Origin: an uncultured Candidatus Thioglobus sp.
GTDB taxonomy: Bacteria > Pseudomonadota > Gammaproteobacteria > PS1 > Pseudothioglobaceae
DNA length: 57,617 nucleotides
Direction: 5' to 3'
Assembly (NCBI GenBank): GCA_900180385.1
Contig: FXLX01000008.1
Span: 1-57,617 of the forward strand
Position numbers and translations under genes: made by a program. Each line of letters opens with the position of its first letter. Position 1 is the stretch's first letter. Under the pieces are notes generated by a model. The model had not been told where the DNA came from and made no database searches. It worked only from the letters and a program-made list of their open reading frames with translations. This document shows positions 25,495 to 34,059 of this stretch, one piece after another.

Positions 25495-27339
25495 TTATAA
25501 GCTTTGATTATATATTTTTATATCCGCTTGACTACGTAAAGTTTGTAGAATGTTAACAAAAACTTCATTTGATTCAAATCCAATCAATATACTTTCAAGT
25601 TCTTTTTCTGGCACTTGTTCAGTTGATGTCTTAAGTGCTGATAAATCAATAACCAATGCACTTTGATTGCTCAAACTTTGAGCACTAAAGACTGAGCTAC
25701 TATTCGGCTTAGTCATGGAAAAAACTTTATTAATAATACTAGTATCAGCTTGGCTTGAATCACGCTTAACCCAGCCAACCTTGGTCCATGAAAGTGAATT
25801 TTTATCCATTAATTTCTTAATAGCACTAGTTTCACCGGCCTTGGCATGCATAACAATTTGTGCAGCAATATTGTCAACAAAAGTTTTAGACAATAAACTG
25901 GCTAGATGTGTATTAATCTCGCCCTTAACTTCGTTAAAGCTCTTTTGACGTTGTGGTAATTTATCCTTTAAATGTAATACCACATATCGATTCTTGCCAA
26001 GCTCTAAAACTTCCGAATTTTCATTTTTATTAAGAACAGTATCACTAAAAACTGATTTAATCATCTTAGTATCAAGCTTTGTATCTTGCCTGTTAAAGAA
26101 ATCAGTCATTTGTAATTTAAGCCCCATTTGCCCAGCAAGCTCTTCTAGATTTGCCTCGTAGGCCAAATTAGCCATTTGCTCAGTTAAGTTGTATAAATCT
26201 TTTTGCGCTTGTGACTGAGTATAAAGCTCAACCAACTCTGATTTAACTTGATCAAATGATTTGACCGCACCTGATTTGATCTTATTAAGCTTAATAATGT
26301 GAAAACCAAATTCAGATTTAACCAAGCCACTTAGATCGCCCTCTTTCATGGCAAAGGCACTATCTTCAAATGCACCCACCATAACACCACGAGTAAAAAA
26401 TCCTAAATCACCTGCTAAATCTTTAGAGCTTGTGTCTTGAGAGTATTGTGCAGCTAACTTAGAAAAATCACCACCCTTGTTTAAAAGTTCCAAGACTTCA
26501 TTAGCAGTCTTTTCATCTTCTATTAAGATGTGCTGAGCTTGACGCTCTTCATCAGTGGTAAAACGAGCCTGTTCATCTTCATAAAAATTAAACAAGTCAT
26601 CGTCATTCACACTAATCTTTTTCGCAATTTCAGCTAAAGAAAGCTCTACAAATTCAATTTTTACTTGCTCTGGTGCAAAGAAAGATTCTTTTTGATTATC
26701 GTAGTAATCTTTAACACTCTGCCCGTCAACTTTAACCTTGGCGGTGTAATCTTTAGCATTTAACTGAATAAAAGAAAAATTACGCTGCTGGTCGTTCAGC
26801 TGCTGTAATCTTGTAAGCTGTGATGGCAATACAAAAGCAGAATCAAGCAGATTGTATTTGATTTGATTTTGAGTCAGCTCTTGAGCTTTGATTGATTCAT
26901 ATTTAGCTGGCGTGTAGCCATTTAATCTTAATAATTGCTTATATTTATCAATTGAAAACCGACCCTCCTCTGAAAATAAATCATTCGCTTGAATGATTTT
27001 ATTTAATTCGGTTGCTGTTGTTGTATGCGACATCTTTAACGCTAATTGATCCAGCAAACGTCTATCAACCATTTGATTAATAATAGATTGCTTTAACACT
27101 GCATCAAACTCTATGTCGTATTTTTCAGCCAGTTTTTGCTGCAAGCGTCTTTTTTGTGGATTAAACTCAGCCAAAAACTCTTCCTTGCTGATTTGATCAT
27201 CGTTAATATTAGCAACAACCACATTAGAAGCGCTGGTAAAGTATTCACTAATACCAAATAAAGCGAAAGGAATGGTAATTAAACCAACAATGAAATAGGC
27301 TAACCAGCCTTTGATTTTGTTTTTAATTGAACTAAGCAT
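25495..27339 (-). CDS. ppiD: Periplasmic folding chaperone PpiD (SurA-N plus rotamase)
   Basis: A 614-residue inner-membrane-anchored chaperone that helps newly exported proteins at the Sec translocon. It has a transmembrane anchor at about 12-32 (WLAYFIVGLITIPFALFGIS), a SurA-like N-domain (about 40-190), a parvulin domain at about 260-355 (QAQHILIEDEKTANEVL, DLGFFTRGVMVGAFEDSAF, FGFHIIKL) and a second, degenerate rotamase-like C-part. The start is the ATG giving MLSSIKNKIKGW. An upstream TTG extension has no family counterpart. Confidence 0.92.
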   Translation of the reverse strand: MLSSIKNKIKGWLAYFIVGLITIPFALFGISEYFTSASNVVVANINDDQISKEEFLAEFNPQKRRLQQKLAEKYDIEFDAVLKQSIINQMVDRRLLDQLALKMSHTTTATELNKIIQANDLFSEEGRFSIDKYKQLLRLNGYTPAKYESIKAQELTQNQIKYNLLDSAFVLPSQLTRLQQLNDQQRNFSFIQLNAKDYTAKVKVDGQSVKDYYDNQKESFFAPEQVKIEFVELSLAEIAKKISVNDDDLFNFYEDEQARFTTDEERQAQHILIEDEKTANEVLELLNKGGDFSKLAAQYSQDTSSKDLAGDLGFFTRGVMVGAFEDSAFAMKEGDLSGLVKSEFGFHIIKLNKIKSGAVKSFDQVKSELVELYTQSQAQKDLYNLTEQMANLAYEANLEELAGQMGLKLQMTDFFNRQDTKLDTKMIKSVFSDTVLNKNENSEVLELGKNRYVVLHLKDKLPQRQKSFNEVKGEINTHLASLLSKTFVDNIAAQIVMHAKAGETSAIKKLMDKNSLSWTKVGWVKRDSSQADTSIINKVFSMTKPNSSSVFSAQSLSNQSALVIDLSALKTSTEQVPEKELESILIGFESNEVFVNILQTLRSQADIKIYNQSL

Positions 27340-27488
27340 ATAAGTAAGTGGGTTAAATTGATATTTAAAGATAAAAAATTTAAATAATAAAAACAAGATT
27401 ATAAACGAAAATGTTTATAAGAAAAAAGGGTGTTTTAGATAGTTTTAAATTAATTTGAATTCGGATGCCAAAACTTAGATAAAAGTTA

Positions 27489-27565
27489 TGGCGGAGCGGA
27501 CGGGATTCGAACCCGCGACGTCCTGCGTGACAGGCAGGCACTCTAACCAACTGAGCTACCGCTCC
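27489..27565 (-). tRNA. tRNA-Asp (GTC)
   Basis: A 77-nt cloverleaf on the minus strand: acceptor GGAGCGG with CCGCTCC, D-arm AGCTCAGTTGGT, anticodon loop CTGTCAC giving GTC, T-arm GGTTCGAATCC, and an encoded CCA end. Confidence 0.97.
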
Positions 27566-27578
27566 GAAATATTTTCCT

Positions 27579-27654
27579 TGGTGGGCGATACAAGACTTGA
27601 ACTTGTGACATTCGCCTTGTAAGGGCGACGCTCTACCAACTGAGCTAATCGCCC
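27579..27654 (-). tRNA. tRNA-Val (TAC)
   Basis: A 76-nt cloverleaf on the minus strand: acceptor GGGCGAT with ATCGCCC, anticodon stem TCGCC with GGCGA, loop CTTACAA giving TAC, T-arm AGTTCAAGTCT, and CCA encoded. It is 13 bp upstream of tRNA-Asp in transcription order, so probably one transcript. Confidence 0.97.
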
Positions 27655-27663
27655 AAGAAAAAC

Positions 27664-27699
27664 AATATACCTAGTACTTGCTTAAGCACGAGGCATATT
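27664..27699 (-). terminator. Probable terminator after hup
   Basis: An imperfect long hairpin (GCCTCGTGCTT with AAGCAAGTACTAGGT) is followed by TTGTTTTT on the minus strand. It lies just downstream of the hup stop codon and before tRNA-Val. Confidence 0.5.
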
Positions 27700-27713
27700 A
27701 TACTGAAAAAATC

Positions 27714-27989
27714 TTATGCGTTAACTGATTCTTTAAGTAATTTACCTGCTTTAAATGCAGGTACTTTAGATGCTTTGATTTGAATCGCTTCACCTGTTTG
27801 TGGGTTGCGGCCTGCACGTGCTGCACGATCTCTTACTAAGAAGCTACCGAAACCTGTAATGGCTACGTTATCACCTGCTGATAATGCTGAAGTGATTGCA
27901 CCTGTTGTGGCATCTAATGCGCGAGCTGCGTCTGCTTTTGTTAAACCTGATGTTTCAGCAATTGCCGCTACTAAATCTGACTTGTTCAT
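27714..27989 (-). CDS. hup: DNA-binding protein HU
   Basis: A 91-residue histone-like nucleoid protein. It opens MNKSDLVAAIAETSGLTKAD and has the arm signature GFGSFLVRDRAARAGRNPQTG, shown by GRNPQTG at about residues 61-67. It is HU rather than IHF because of the typical HU N-terminus and its location downstream of ppiD in minus-strand neighbourhood (as hupB-ppiD in E. coli). It differs clearly from ihfA at 7198. Confidence 0.95.
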   Translation of the reverse strand: MNKSDLVAAIAETSGLTKADAARALDATTGAITSALSAGDNVAITGFGSFLVRDRAARAGRNPQTGEAIQIKASKVPAFKAGKLLKESVNA

Positions 27990-28119
27990 TACTTATTCTC
28001 CTGTTTCGTAAATGATATTTCAATATTGAAATTTGTTAAGCGCTACTAAATCGCTTTCAATGAATTATCCATTAAATACCCCTACTGTCAACGCATTTTT
28101 TGAAAATATATGGTAAACC

Positions 28120-28659
28120 TTATGGTTTAGTTTTTTCTAATAGTTTAAGCTGTTGAATTAACGGTAAAATTTGCGTTTTCCAAATCTCAGATGTGAGCTG
28201 CCCAATACGTTTAAACTGGATTATTCCTTGACTATCGACAATAAAAGTTTCAGGTGTTGCGTACACACCTAACTCTAAACCAAGCTTTCCCGCTTGATCA
28301 AAAATAATTTTATCGTATGGATTGCCCAATCTATTTAAAAAAACCTGGCCCTTTTTTCGAGTATCTTTGTAATTAATACCCAGCATTTGAATTGAATTGG
28401 TTTTGGCAATTTTCATCAGCATTTGATGTTCTGCACGGCAAGTTACACACCAAGAGGCCCAAACATTAACCAAGGTAATTTGGCCTTTTAGAACCGACTG
28501 AGTGGTGTATTTCTCAGTAGTTGCAAAATCTTCTACTTCCAAATTAGGAAAAGATTTTCCAATGAGTGGTGATGGTAATTTTTTAGTATCACGACCAAGA
28601 CCATCATACAAAAACCAAGCAAGGATAATAAAAACAACTAAGGGTAAAAATTTCCCCAT
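28120..28659 (-). CDS. ccmG: Cytochrome c biogenesis thiol-disulfide protein CcmG/DsbE
   Basis: A membrane-anchored periplasmic thioredoxin that keeps apocytochrome CxxCH cysteines reduced. It has an N-terminal anchor (residues 4-18), a thioredoxin fold with Cys71 and Cys74 in WASWCVTCRAEH, and the cis-Pro segment GVYATPETF. The usual motif is WCPTC, so Val replaces Pro. It shares one base with the ccmE stop (TAATG). No ccmF or ccmH follows; the next gene is hup. Confidence 0.93.
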   Translation of the reverse strand: MGKFLPLVVFIILAWFLYDGLGRDTKKLPSPLIGKSFPNLEVEDFATTEKYTTQSVLKGQITLVNVWASWCVTCRAEHQMLMKIAKTNSIQMLGINYKDTRKKGQVFLNRLGNPYDKIIFDQAGKLGLELGVYATPETFIVDSQGIIQFKRIGQLTSEIWKTQILPLIQQLKLLEKTKP

Positions 28660-29105
28660 TATTTTTCAACGCTCTGGCTAGTACTCGCTTGATAGCCGCT
28701 CTTTTTAAGAGATTCAGCCACTTCTGGTGGCATATAATTTTCATCATGCTTGGCCAGTACTTCTGTTGCCATAAACGTACCATTCACTAATGATCCCGTA
28801 GTAATAATTCCCTGACCTTCTCTAAATAAATCTGGCAAGATGCCTTCGTATTTAATAGTGAAAGTATTAGCGTTATCTGTCACATCAAAGCTCACTTTAA
28901 TACCATCACGCTTCACGCTATTCATGCCTACTAAGCCGCCTAAACGAAAACTCTTTCCTTGTGGTGCTTTACCCTCAACAACATCGGTCGGAGAAAAATA
29001 ATAAAGAAGGTTTTCATTAAATGCTTTTAAGCCAAAATAACCTGCCAAACTCACGCCAGAAACCAATATAGCCACCAAAATCATTCTACTTTGTCGTTTT
29101 GTCAT
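28659..29105 (-). CDS. ccmE: Cytochrome c maturation heme chaperone CcmE
   Basis: A 148-residue protein with one N-terminal membrane anchor (8-28) and a periplasmic OB-fold. It receives heme covalently through the conserved histidine, His120 here in VLAKHDENYMPPEV, with Tyr124 behind it. It follows ccmD by 5 bp and overlaps ccmG. Confidence 0.96.
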   Translation of the reverse strand: MTKRQSRMILVAILVSGVSLAGYFGLKAFNENLLYYFSPTDVVEGKAPQGKSFRLGGLVGMNSVKRDGIKVSFDVTDNANTFTIKYEGILPDLFREGQGIITTGSLVNGTFMATEVLAKHDENYMPPEVAESLKKSGYQASTSQSVEK

Positions 29106-29110
29106 TTTAA

Positions 29111-29278
29111 TTAATTCCTTGAATATTTAAGTCGTAACTGCTTGATTATATTTTTATGAATAGATTTGGTTCTAATGAATAACACCGCAATCACAACGAA
29201 AGTCGTTAAATACGAAAACCAAATATAAAATGCATACTTACCATACGGTAAAAATGAAAAATACTCTGCCAATGTCAT
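29111..29278 (-). CDS. ccmD: Heme exporter subunit CcmD
   Basis: A 55-residue single-pass membrane protein. The start is the ATG giving MTLAEYFSF, overlapping the ccmC stop as ATGA. The GKYAFYIWFSYLTTF segment is typical of CcmD, followed by a basic C-terminus. CcmD stabilises the CcmC-CcmE heme transfer complex. Confidence 0.85.
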   Translation of the reverse strand: MTLAEYFSFLPYGKYAFYIWFSYLTTFVVIAVLFIRTKSIHKNIIKQLRLKYSRN

Positions 29279-30030
29279 CGACCTTCCTCCATAATAATTA
29301 TTTTCTTCACCCAACCGCTATTCTGTTCTTGTATTAATACCTCATCTCTAGCTCGCATCAACATTAAAGTTCCGTACAATAACTTAAAGGCAATCCCCAT
29401 TAGTAATAACGGCATCAACATATCAGAGTGAATAGCCGGTTGCGTAATTTTCTCAATAGAGCTAACAGAAGCACCTTGATGAAGCGTATTCCACCAAGTC
29501 ACCGAATAATGAATAATGGGAATATTAACCAATCCCACAATGGCCAAAATCGAGCTGGCCTTTGCAGCAGTTTTAGGATTGTCAAAGGCATTATTAAGTG
29601 ATATATAAGCCAAATATAAAAACAACAAAATTAGCTCACTGGTAAGTCTTGCATCCCAAACCCACCAGGTGCCCCACATTGGCTTACCCCATACAGCGCC
29701 CGTAATCAATGCTAGCAATGTAAATGAAGCGCCAATTGGTGCGGATACTTTAGCGACGATATTGGCTAATTTAATTTGCCAAATAAGCCCAATACCACCA
29801 GAAATAGCCATCACTACATAAATAAACATACTCATCCAAGCTGCTGGCACATGTACATACATAATACGGTAGCTCTCGCCTTGTTGATAGTCAGCCGGGG
29901 CAATAATCAAACCCCAATACAAACCGACCAAAGTAATAATGATAAATGGGTATAAAAGCCAAGGGATAATTTTGGCACTTATTGAATAAAAAATTTTAGG
30001 TGAGGCGAACGCCTGAATCCATTTCCACAT
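29275..30030 (-). CDS. ccmC: Heme-handling membrane protein CcmC
   Basis: A 251-residue, six-helix inner-membrane protein that loads heme on CcmE. The WWD-type signature is WGTWWVWDARLTSE, with the external heme-ligand histidines expected in VPAAWMSM-adjacent (YVHVP) and HYSVTWWNTLHQG loops. It is first in the ccmC-D-E-G set and lies 27 bp downstream of tsaB. ccmA and ccmB are not in the window. Confidence 0.94.
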   Translation of the reverse strand: MWKWIQAFASPKIFYSISAKIIPWLLYPFIIITLVGLYWGLIIAPADYQQGESYRIMYVHVPAAWMSMFIYVVMAISGGIGLIWQIKLANIVAKVSAPIGASFTLLALITGAVWGKPMWGTWWVWDARLTSELILLFLYLAYISLNNAFDNPKTAAKASSILAIVGLVNIPIIHYSVTWWNTLHQGASVSSIEKITQPAIHSDMLMPLLLMGIAFKLLYGTLMLMRARDEVLIQEQNSGWVKKIIIMEEGR

Positions 30031-30057
30031 AATATATTTTTTAATAAAGTCTGTAAA

Positions 30058-30717
30058 TTATTTTAAGGATTTTTTGGCCACGTTGTTGCGTAAATAAGTC
30101 GGCAATGGCAAATTATTATCCATTGGCTGATTGCTACTTATATGTATCAAAGCCATCTCGATTAAATTTTCAGCCTTAGGGTAAAAATCAGCCTGATAAT
30201 TCTCAATGCCAGTTGCCTTAGTTAAGTCTTGCTGATGCGCACTCCAGCCTGTTCCAATACCGACATAATCCGAGCCAAGTTTAGGTGCAGATTCTGGTTT
30301 AAAAATTGCTTCATCAATTAATCTGTTGTTTTCGTAAACACCCCAATAAACTTCGTTCATACGTGCATCTAACGCGATTGCAATATTATTGGATTTAAAT
30401 TTTTGACTAGCACCATAACCCACAACCGCCAATGTAGAAAACCCCAAAGTTGGAATATCAAATGCCAACGACATACCTTGCACCACACTCACGCACATAC
30501 GTACGCCCGTAAAAGCACCTGGACCTTTAGTATAAACAATTAAGCCTAAATCTTTAACATTCAAACCCATTTCATCCAACACTTCATCGCACAAAGGCAA
30601 AATCAATCCTGAGCTTTTAGCCACATCTTTTAAAAAACGAGATGTTTTCTTAGATTGCGCATACAAACTGACTGAACAGACTTCCGTACAAGTATCAATG
30701 GCTAATATATTTTGCAT
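30058..30717 (-). CDS. tsaB: tRNA threonylcarbamoyladenosine protein TsaB
   Basis: A 219-residue actin-fold protein that partners TsaD in t6A37 tRNA modification. The N-terminal phosphate-loop region is LAIDTCTEVCSVSLY, and the TKGPGAFTGVRMC segment is the family hallmark. It follows mtgA by 4 bp on the minus strand. Confidence 0.93.
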   Translation of the reverse strand: MQNILAIDTCTEVCSVSLYAQSKKTSRFLKDVAKSSGLILPLCDEVLDEMGLNVKDLGLIVYTKGPGAFTGVRMCVSVVQGMSLAFDIPTLGFSTLAVVGYGASQKFKSNNIAIALDARMNEVYWGVYENNRLIDEAIFKPESAPKLGSDYVGIGTGWSAHQQDLTKATGIENYQADFYPKAENLIEMALIHISSNQPMDNNLPLPTYLRNNVAKKSLK

Positions 30718-30721
30718 TTGG

Positions 30722-31375
30722 CTATTTTACAATCTTTTCATACTTGTGATATAGTCTCAATACCAATTGTCTACGCTTGGCTAATCGCTGCGGCTGTTTA
30801 ATTGAATGATAGTAACTCGGACCTTTAACTAAAGCCACTAATGTTGCCATTTCTTCTAAAGTTAGCTTATCAATATCATTGTTAAAATAAAACTGAGCAG
30901 CTTGACGAAAGCCATGAATGCTCAAACTGCCATTTTGCCCAAGATAGACACTATTCATATAATAATTAAGAATAAATTTTTTATCAAAAGAAGCTTCCAA
31001 CAATAAAGCCATAAGCACTTCCTTGAGTTTTCGCTGAAAACTGCGCTCTCTGGTTAACAACTCATTTTTAATTAATTGTTGAGTGATGGTACTAGCACCA
31101 CGCAGAGGTTTATCGTAAAAAACCACATCTCGAACAACTCGCGCAATTTCTTTAAAATCCACCCCTGGATGGTCAAAAAAGAATTGATCTTCTGTTAATA
31201 ACAACATATTAATAACAGTTTTAGACTGCTGCTCATAACTTAGCTGACCAACCTCTAAAGGCTTGGAAAACTCCTCTTTGACCACATTATCTAAATGATT
31301 TAAATAAACCGCAAAGAGTAAAATACTCAGTAGTATTAAGCGTTTTAGCCATTTCATTAAAAACACCCTATTCAT
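30722..31375 (-). CDS. mtgA: Monofunctional peptidoglycan glycosyltransferase
   Basis: A 217-residue GT51 enzyme that polymerises lipid II glycan strands. It has an N-terminal membrane anchor (about 8-26), the catalytic Glu in [15 protein letters not shown], the [12 protein letters not shown] motif and the [10 protein letters not shown] segment. It overlaps the radC stop by 4 bp (ATGA). Confidence 0.92.
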   Translation of the reverse strand: MNRVFLMKWLKRLILLSILLFAVYLNHLDNVVKEEFSKPLEVGQLSYEQQSKTVINMLLLTEDQFFFDHPGVDFKEIARVVRDVVFYDKPLRGASTITQQLIKNELLTRERSFQRKLKEVLMALLLEASFDKKFILNYYMNSVYLGQNGSLSIHGFRQAAQFYFNNDIDKLTLEEMATLVALVKGPSYYHSIKQPQRLAKRRQLVLRLYHKYEKIVK

Positions 31376-32049
31376 AATTGATTACTCTGCGCCAAACTTT
31401 CAAAGCGCCCGCCATCGCCAATAATAATATGATCCAACAGCTGTACGTCGATCAACTCTAATGCCTGCTTAATTCTAGTAGTAATATCAATATCCGCTTT
31501 TGATGGCATTGGATCGCCTGATGGATGATTATGCGCCAAAACCACCGCGCAAGCATTTTTCTCAAGTGCTATTTTCACCACCTCTCGTGGATGTACGCTC
31601 GCTTGATTAAGCGTTCCCGTAAATAAAATATCAAGCTCAATCAACCTGTGCTTTTGATCCAACAACAAAACCGCGAATTGTTCACGACTTGAATGGCCAA
31701 TATGTAAATGCAAATATTGGGCAATTTGTTCAGGGCTAGTAAACACATCACCTTTGGTTAAACCTGATTCAAAATGGCGCTTTGCCATTGCCAATACCCC
31801 ACGTAAATTTGCGTATTTCGCCTTACCCAAACCCTTGGCTTGGCAAAATTCTTTTTCACTAGCATTGAGTAAGTTATGCAACGAGCCAAACTGATCAAGC
31901 AAATCCTGCGCTAATTCCACTGCACTTTTACCTTTCACACCCGTACGCAAAAATATCGCCAACAGCTCAGCATCACTGAGACTGGCTTCACCAAATTTCA
32001 GTAATTTTTCTCGTGGTCGGTCGTTTTCGTGCCAGTCGGTTATTGCCAT
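31372..32049 (-). CDS. radC: RadC/JAB-domain protein
   Basis: 225 residues. It has an N-terminal helix-hairpin-helix-like region (about 1-95, [20 protein letters not shown]) and a C-terminal MPN/JAB metalloprotease-like domain with the metal motif [18 protein letters not shown]. Despite its name, a direct role in recombination repair is not established. It is the last housekeeping gene before the defence island; its start is only 3 bp from the putative -35 of the divergent small RNA. Confidence 0.93.
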   Translation of the reverse strand: MAITDWHENDRPREKLLKFGEASLSDAELLAIFLRTGVKGKSAVELAQDLLDQFGSLHNLLNASEKEFCQAKGLGKAKYANLRGVLAMAKRHFESGLTKGDVFTSPEQIAQYLHLHIGHSSREQFAVLLLDQKHRLIELDILFTGTLNQASVHPREVVKIALEKNACAVVLAHNHPSGDPMPSKADIDITTRIKQALELIDVQLLDHIIIGDGGRFESLAQSNQL

Positions 32050-32052
32050 ATA

Positions 32053-32081
32053 TTGTTATATTGTATTTTGTAGTGTATAAT
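32053..32081 (+). promoter_or_regulatory. Sigma-70 promoter of a candidate small RNA
   Basis: TTGTTA at 32053-32058 and a perfect TATAAT at 32076-32081 are separated by 17 bp. The predicted start falls at 32087-32090, which is the first base of the hairpin that follows. Confidence 0.72.
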
Positions 32082-32089
32082 GATTCATA

Positions 32090-32180
32090 GACGGATAAGT
32101 CCTATTATGTGCTTGATATGTTCCCTTCCAGCGGTTGGCAAGAGTATCAAGAATTAGACATAATAGGGGCCGTCTTTTTT
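32090..32180 (+). ncRNA. Candidate structured small RNA, about 90 nt
   Basis: The sequence folds into one long interrupted hairpin. GACGG (32090-32094) pairs with CCGTC (32170-32174). CCTATTATGT (32101-32110) pairs with ACATAATAGG (32158-32167), CTTGATA (32112-32118) with TATCAAG (32145-32151), and CCA with TGG around GCGGT at the tip. Six T follow the outer stem at 32175. With the promoter immediately upstream, this is a complete transcription unit. I recognise no family: it is too short for 6S RNA, lacks the SRP loop of 4.5S RNA, and has no adjacent reverse transcriptase. Confidence 0.68.
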
Positions 32181-32195
32181 ATGTCTGCTGTTTTA

Positions 32196-32849
32196 TCAAA
32201 GATATTTCTGCTCAATTAATATTTTATCTTTAAAGCACTCATACCATTCCAGATCTTGATGCTCATACTTCCTGTAAACACCCCAGCAAAAATAATCAAC
32301 ACTCTGTATACCTGTATTACTCTTAGAGCCTTCATGACTAATTAACAATGGTGGTAAATTCAAAGGCAATTTCCTTTCTAGTTTAGCCACTAAATATTGG
32401 TTAAAATCTTCAATTTCAGCCTTATTTTTACATTTGTCAACAACCAAAGTAACTGCAGAATTTACTTTACTTAAATCAACTTTCTCTAATAAATAATGAG
32501 CTAAAAAATTGTAAAGTTTCTTGCGTTCAGATTTAGTAGTCAAATGATTATAAATTTTAGTTTTATTAAGGATGACAGTATAAATTTCCCAATTAGTGCT
32601 TTTAATCCGCCTATAGAAATACTTCTTTGTAGAGATTGAATCTTTTGTAGCATGCAACTCTTCAGTATTTCTGTTATTTGTCTTCTTATGATTTAGCTTG
32701 TTTTTAAAGGTTCTTTTAACAGCGTACCCAAAAGAATCTGCCGCACTCTTATCTTTACACACTAGTAATGTAATAACAAAATTTTTTGACGGCTTTTTGT
32801 TAGTAAAGTCAAAGCCTAAATCACCAGACTCATCTAAATAAGTAATCAT
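32196..32849 (-). CDS. DUF3800 protein
   Basis: 217 residues. It opens with the YLDESGD motif at residues 4-10, which with later acidic residues (VVDK) and the SVDYFCWG segment is typical of DUF3800, a family with an RNase H-like fold often found in phage, plasmid and defence loci. The activity is unproven; nuclease function is inferred from the acidic motifs. It is the last gene of the minus-strand defence island and ends 16 bp from the small-RNA terminator. Confidence 0.8.
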   Translation of the reverse strand: MITYLDESGDLGFDFTNKKPSKNFVITLLVCKDKSAADSFGYAVKRTFKNKLNHKKTNNRNTEELHATKDSISTKKYFYRRIKSTNWEIYTVILNKTKIYNHLTTKSERKKLYNFLAHYLLEKVDLSKVNSAVTLVVDKCKNKAEIEDFNQYLVAKLERKLPLNLPPLLISHEGSKSNTGIQSVDYFCWGVYRKYEHQDLEWYECFKDKILIEQKYL

Positions 32850-33205
32850 AGCCTATAATTTTAAAGGCTTTTGTGATCCATAAACTTCAAATAATACAAA
32901 ACACAAAATACAAAATTTATATTATTTAATTTAATTATTTTTTACGTTAAATATATTGTTTTTTATTGGAAAAATTTAGCAAATTTAATGAATGAATGGT
33001 TTTCTGAGCAGACTCTATCTACTCAGGTGGATTTTTAAGTGCTAAATAAGAAAATATTGCTGAAAATAGCTAAAAATAAGGATTTTTATGCCTTTTAGAT
33101 GCAAGCAAGGCCTACACTTTATGCTTTTATGGGGTTTTTAAGCGTGGAAAGTGATTGGTTTTTAGAAAGTTGAAAAATTTCGGAAATTTTGTAAATGGGT
33201 GGTTT
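32850..33205. repeat. Gene-free A/T-rich block, copy 1 of a degenerate repeat
   Basis: No gene is seen in these 356 bp. From 32970 the block shares ordered segments with 39151-39325: AAAAATTTAGCAAATT, then AGCTAAAAATAA, then GATTGG and GAAAAATTTCGGA, in the same order and similar spacing. The terminal TTTCGGAAATT segment occurs again at 34021. It lies just after the 3' end of the HEPN gene. Confidence 0.6.
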
Positions 33206-33934
33206 TTACTTATTTATATTTTTAATTAACCTTTCAAAAGCCCCACTTGCTCTCTTTGCACATGAAGATGTCAGTGAAAAAGGACTTGTATTATCACCAG
33301 AGTGTGCAATCGATAAAAAAGCAAAAGATATCATATCGATATACTCTTTTACGAACTCTATTAATCTATCAATCCTCCCCCATGTGGTTTTATTTTGAAT
33401 TTTCTGTTCGTCAGAATGCGTTATATTTTTATCTCTAAATTCCTTTAACGCCAATAAATCATATTTATACTCTTTCTGAAATTTTTTAATATTTTCATCT
33501 AAACATTTGAGAAAGGATTTAAGACTATAAATGCTTATTTGTTTTTCATGTGAGCGGGTTTCCAATTCATGCTGTAAATCAGAAAAATCAAAAGTTTTAT
33601 ATCTATCTAATTTTACTAAAAAATTTTGTTCTAATGGTAACAATCTTTGATTACAAGATAAGTAATTTTGAACTTTGTTAAAGTTAATACTTTGCTTATT
33701 ATTTTCAAAAATTTTACTCAAAGATAAAATAATGTCATTTTTTAATACTCTTTGCAAGGGAAAGAAAAAATTACCATAATTCAAACTTTCAATTTCTTTG
33801 CCTTTGCTTGCAATAGACTTCAGTATTGAAACCGATTCAATCGCATAATATAAATTTTCAGAAATTATTTTTAAATACTTTTCAAGTTTTTCTTGCGCCA
33901 TTTGCTCGGCAAGCGTCTCAGAGTTTGGACTCAT
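33206..33934 (-). CDS. HEPN-domain protein, AbiU2-like
   Basis: About 242 residues, mostly helical, from the ATG giving MSPNSETLAEQ. Near the C-terminus is RDKNITH (Arg167 to His173), which fits the RX4-6H catalytic motif of HEPN ribonucleases found in abortive infection and toxin systems, within a FRDKNITHSDEQ context like AbiU2-type proteins. The first 20 residues (ETLAEQMAQEKL) are nearly identical to the C-terminal region of HsdM in this window, also at DNA level. The frame extends nine codons upstream to a GTG. There is no obvious partner antitoxin next to it. Confidence 0.65.
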   Translation of the reverse strand: MSPNSETLAEQMAQEKLEKYLKIISENLYYAIESVSILKSIASKGKEIESLNYGNFFFPLQRVLKNDIILSLSKIFENNKQSINFNKVQNYLSCNQRLLPLEQNFLVKLDRYKTFDFSDLQHELETRSHEKQISIYSLKSFLKCLDENIKKFQKEYKYDLLALKEFRDKNITHSDEQKIQNKTTWGRIDRLIEFVKEYIDMISFAFLSIAHSGDNTSPFSLTSSCAKRASGAFERLIKNINK

Positions 33935-34059
33935 CACCAGAGATAAGTCAAAATACAACACCTATTTTCCAAAAATAGAACTTATACATCCAGACAATAC
34001 ACAGTAAAGCTGTATTAAAAATTTCGGAAATTATTGAAATGAGTGGTTTTTTAATTTTA

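Noticed and set aside
32090..32180. 6S RNA, 4.5S SRP RNA or a retron RNA
   Set aside because: It is about half the length of 6S RNA, lacks the conserved SRP loop sequence, and there is no reverse transcriptase near it.
32850..33205. CRISPR array in the defence island
   Set aside because: The repeats are degenerate, few and irregularly spaced; no unit-spacer pattern and no cas genes were found.
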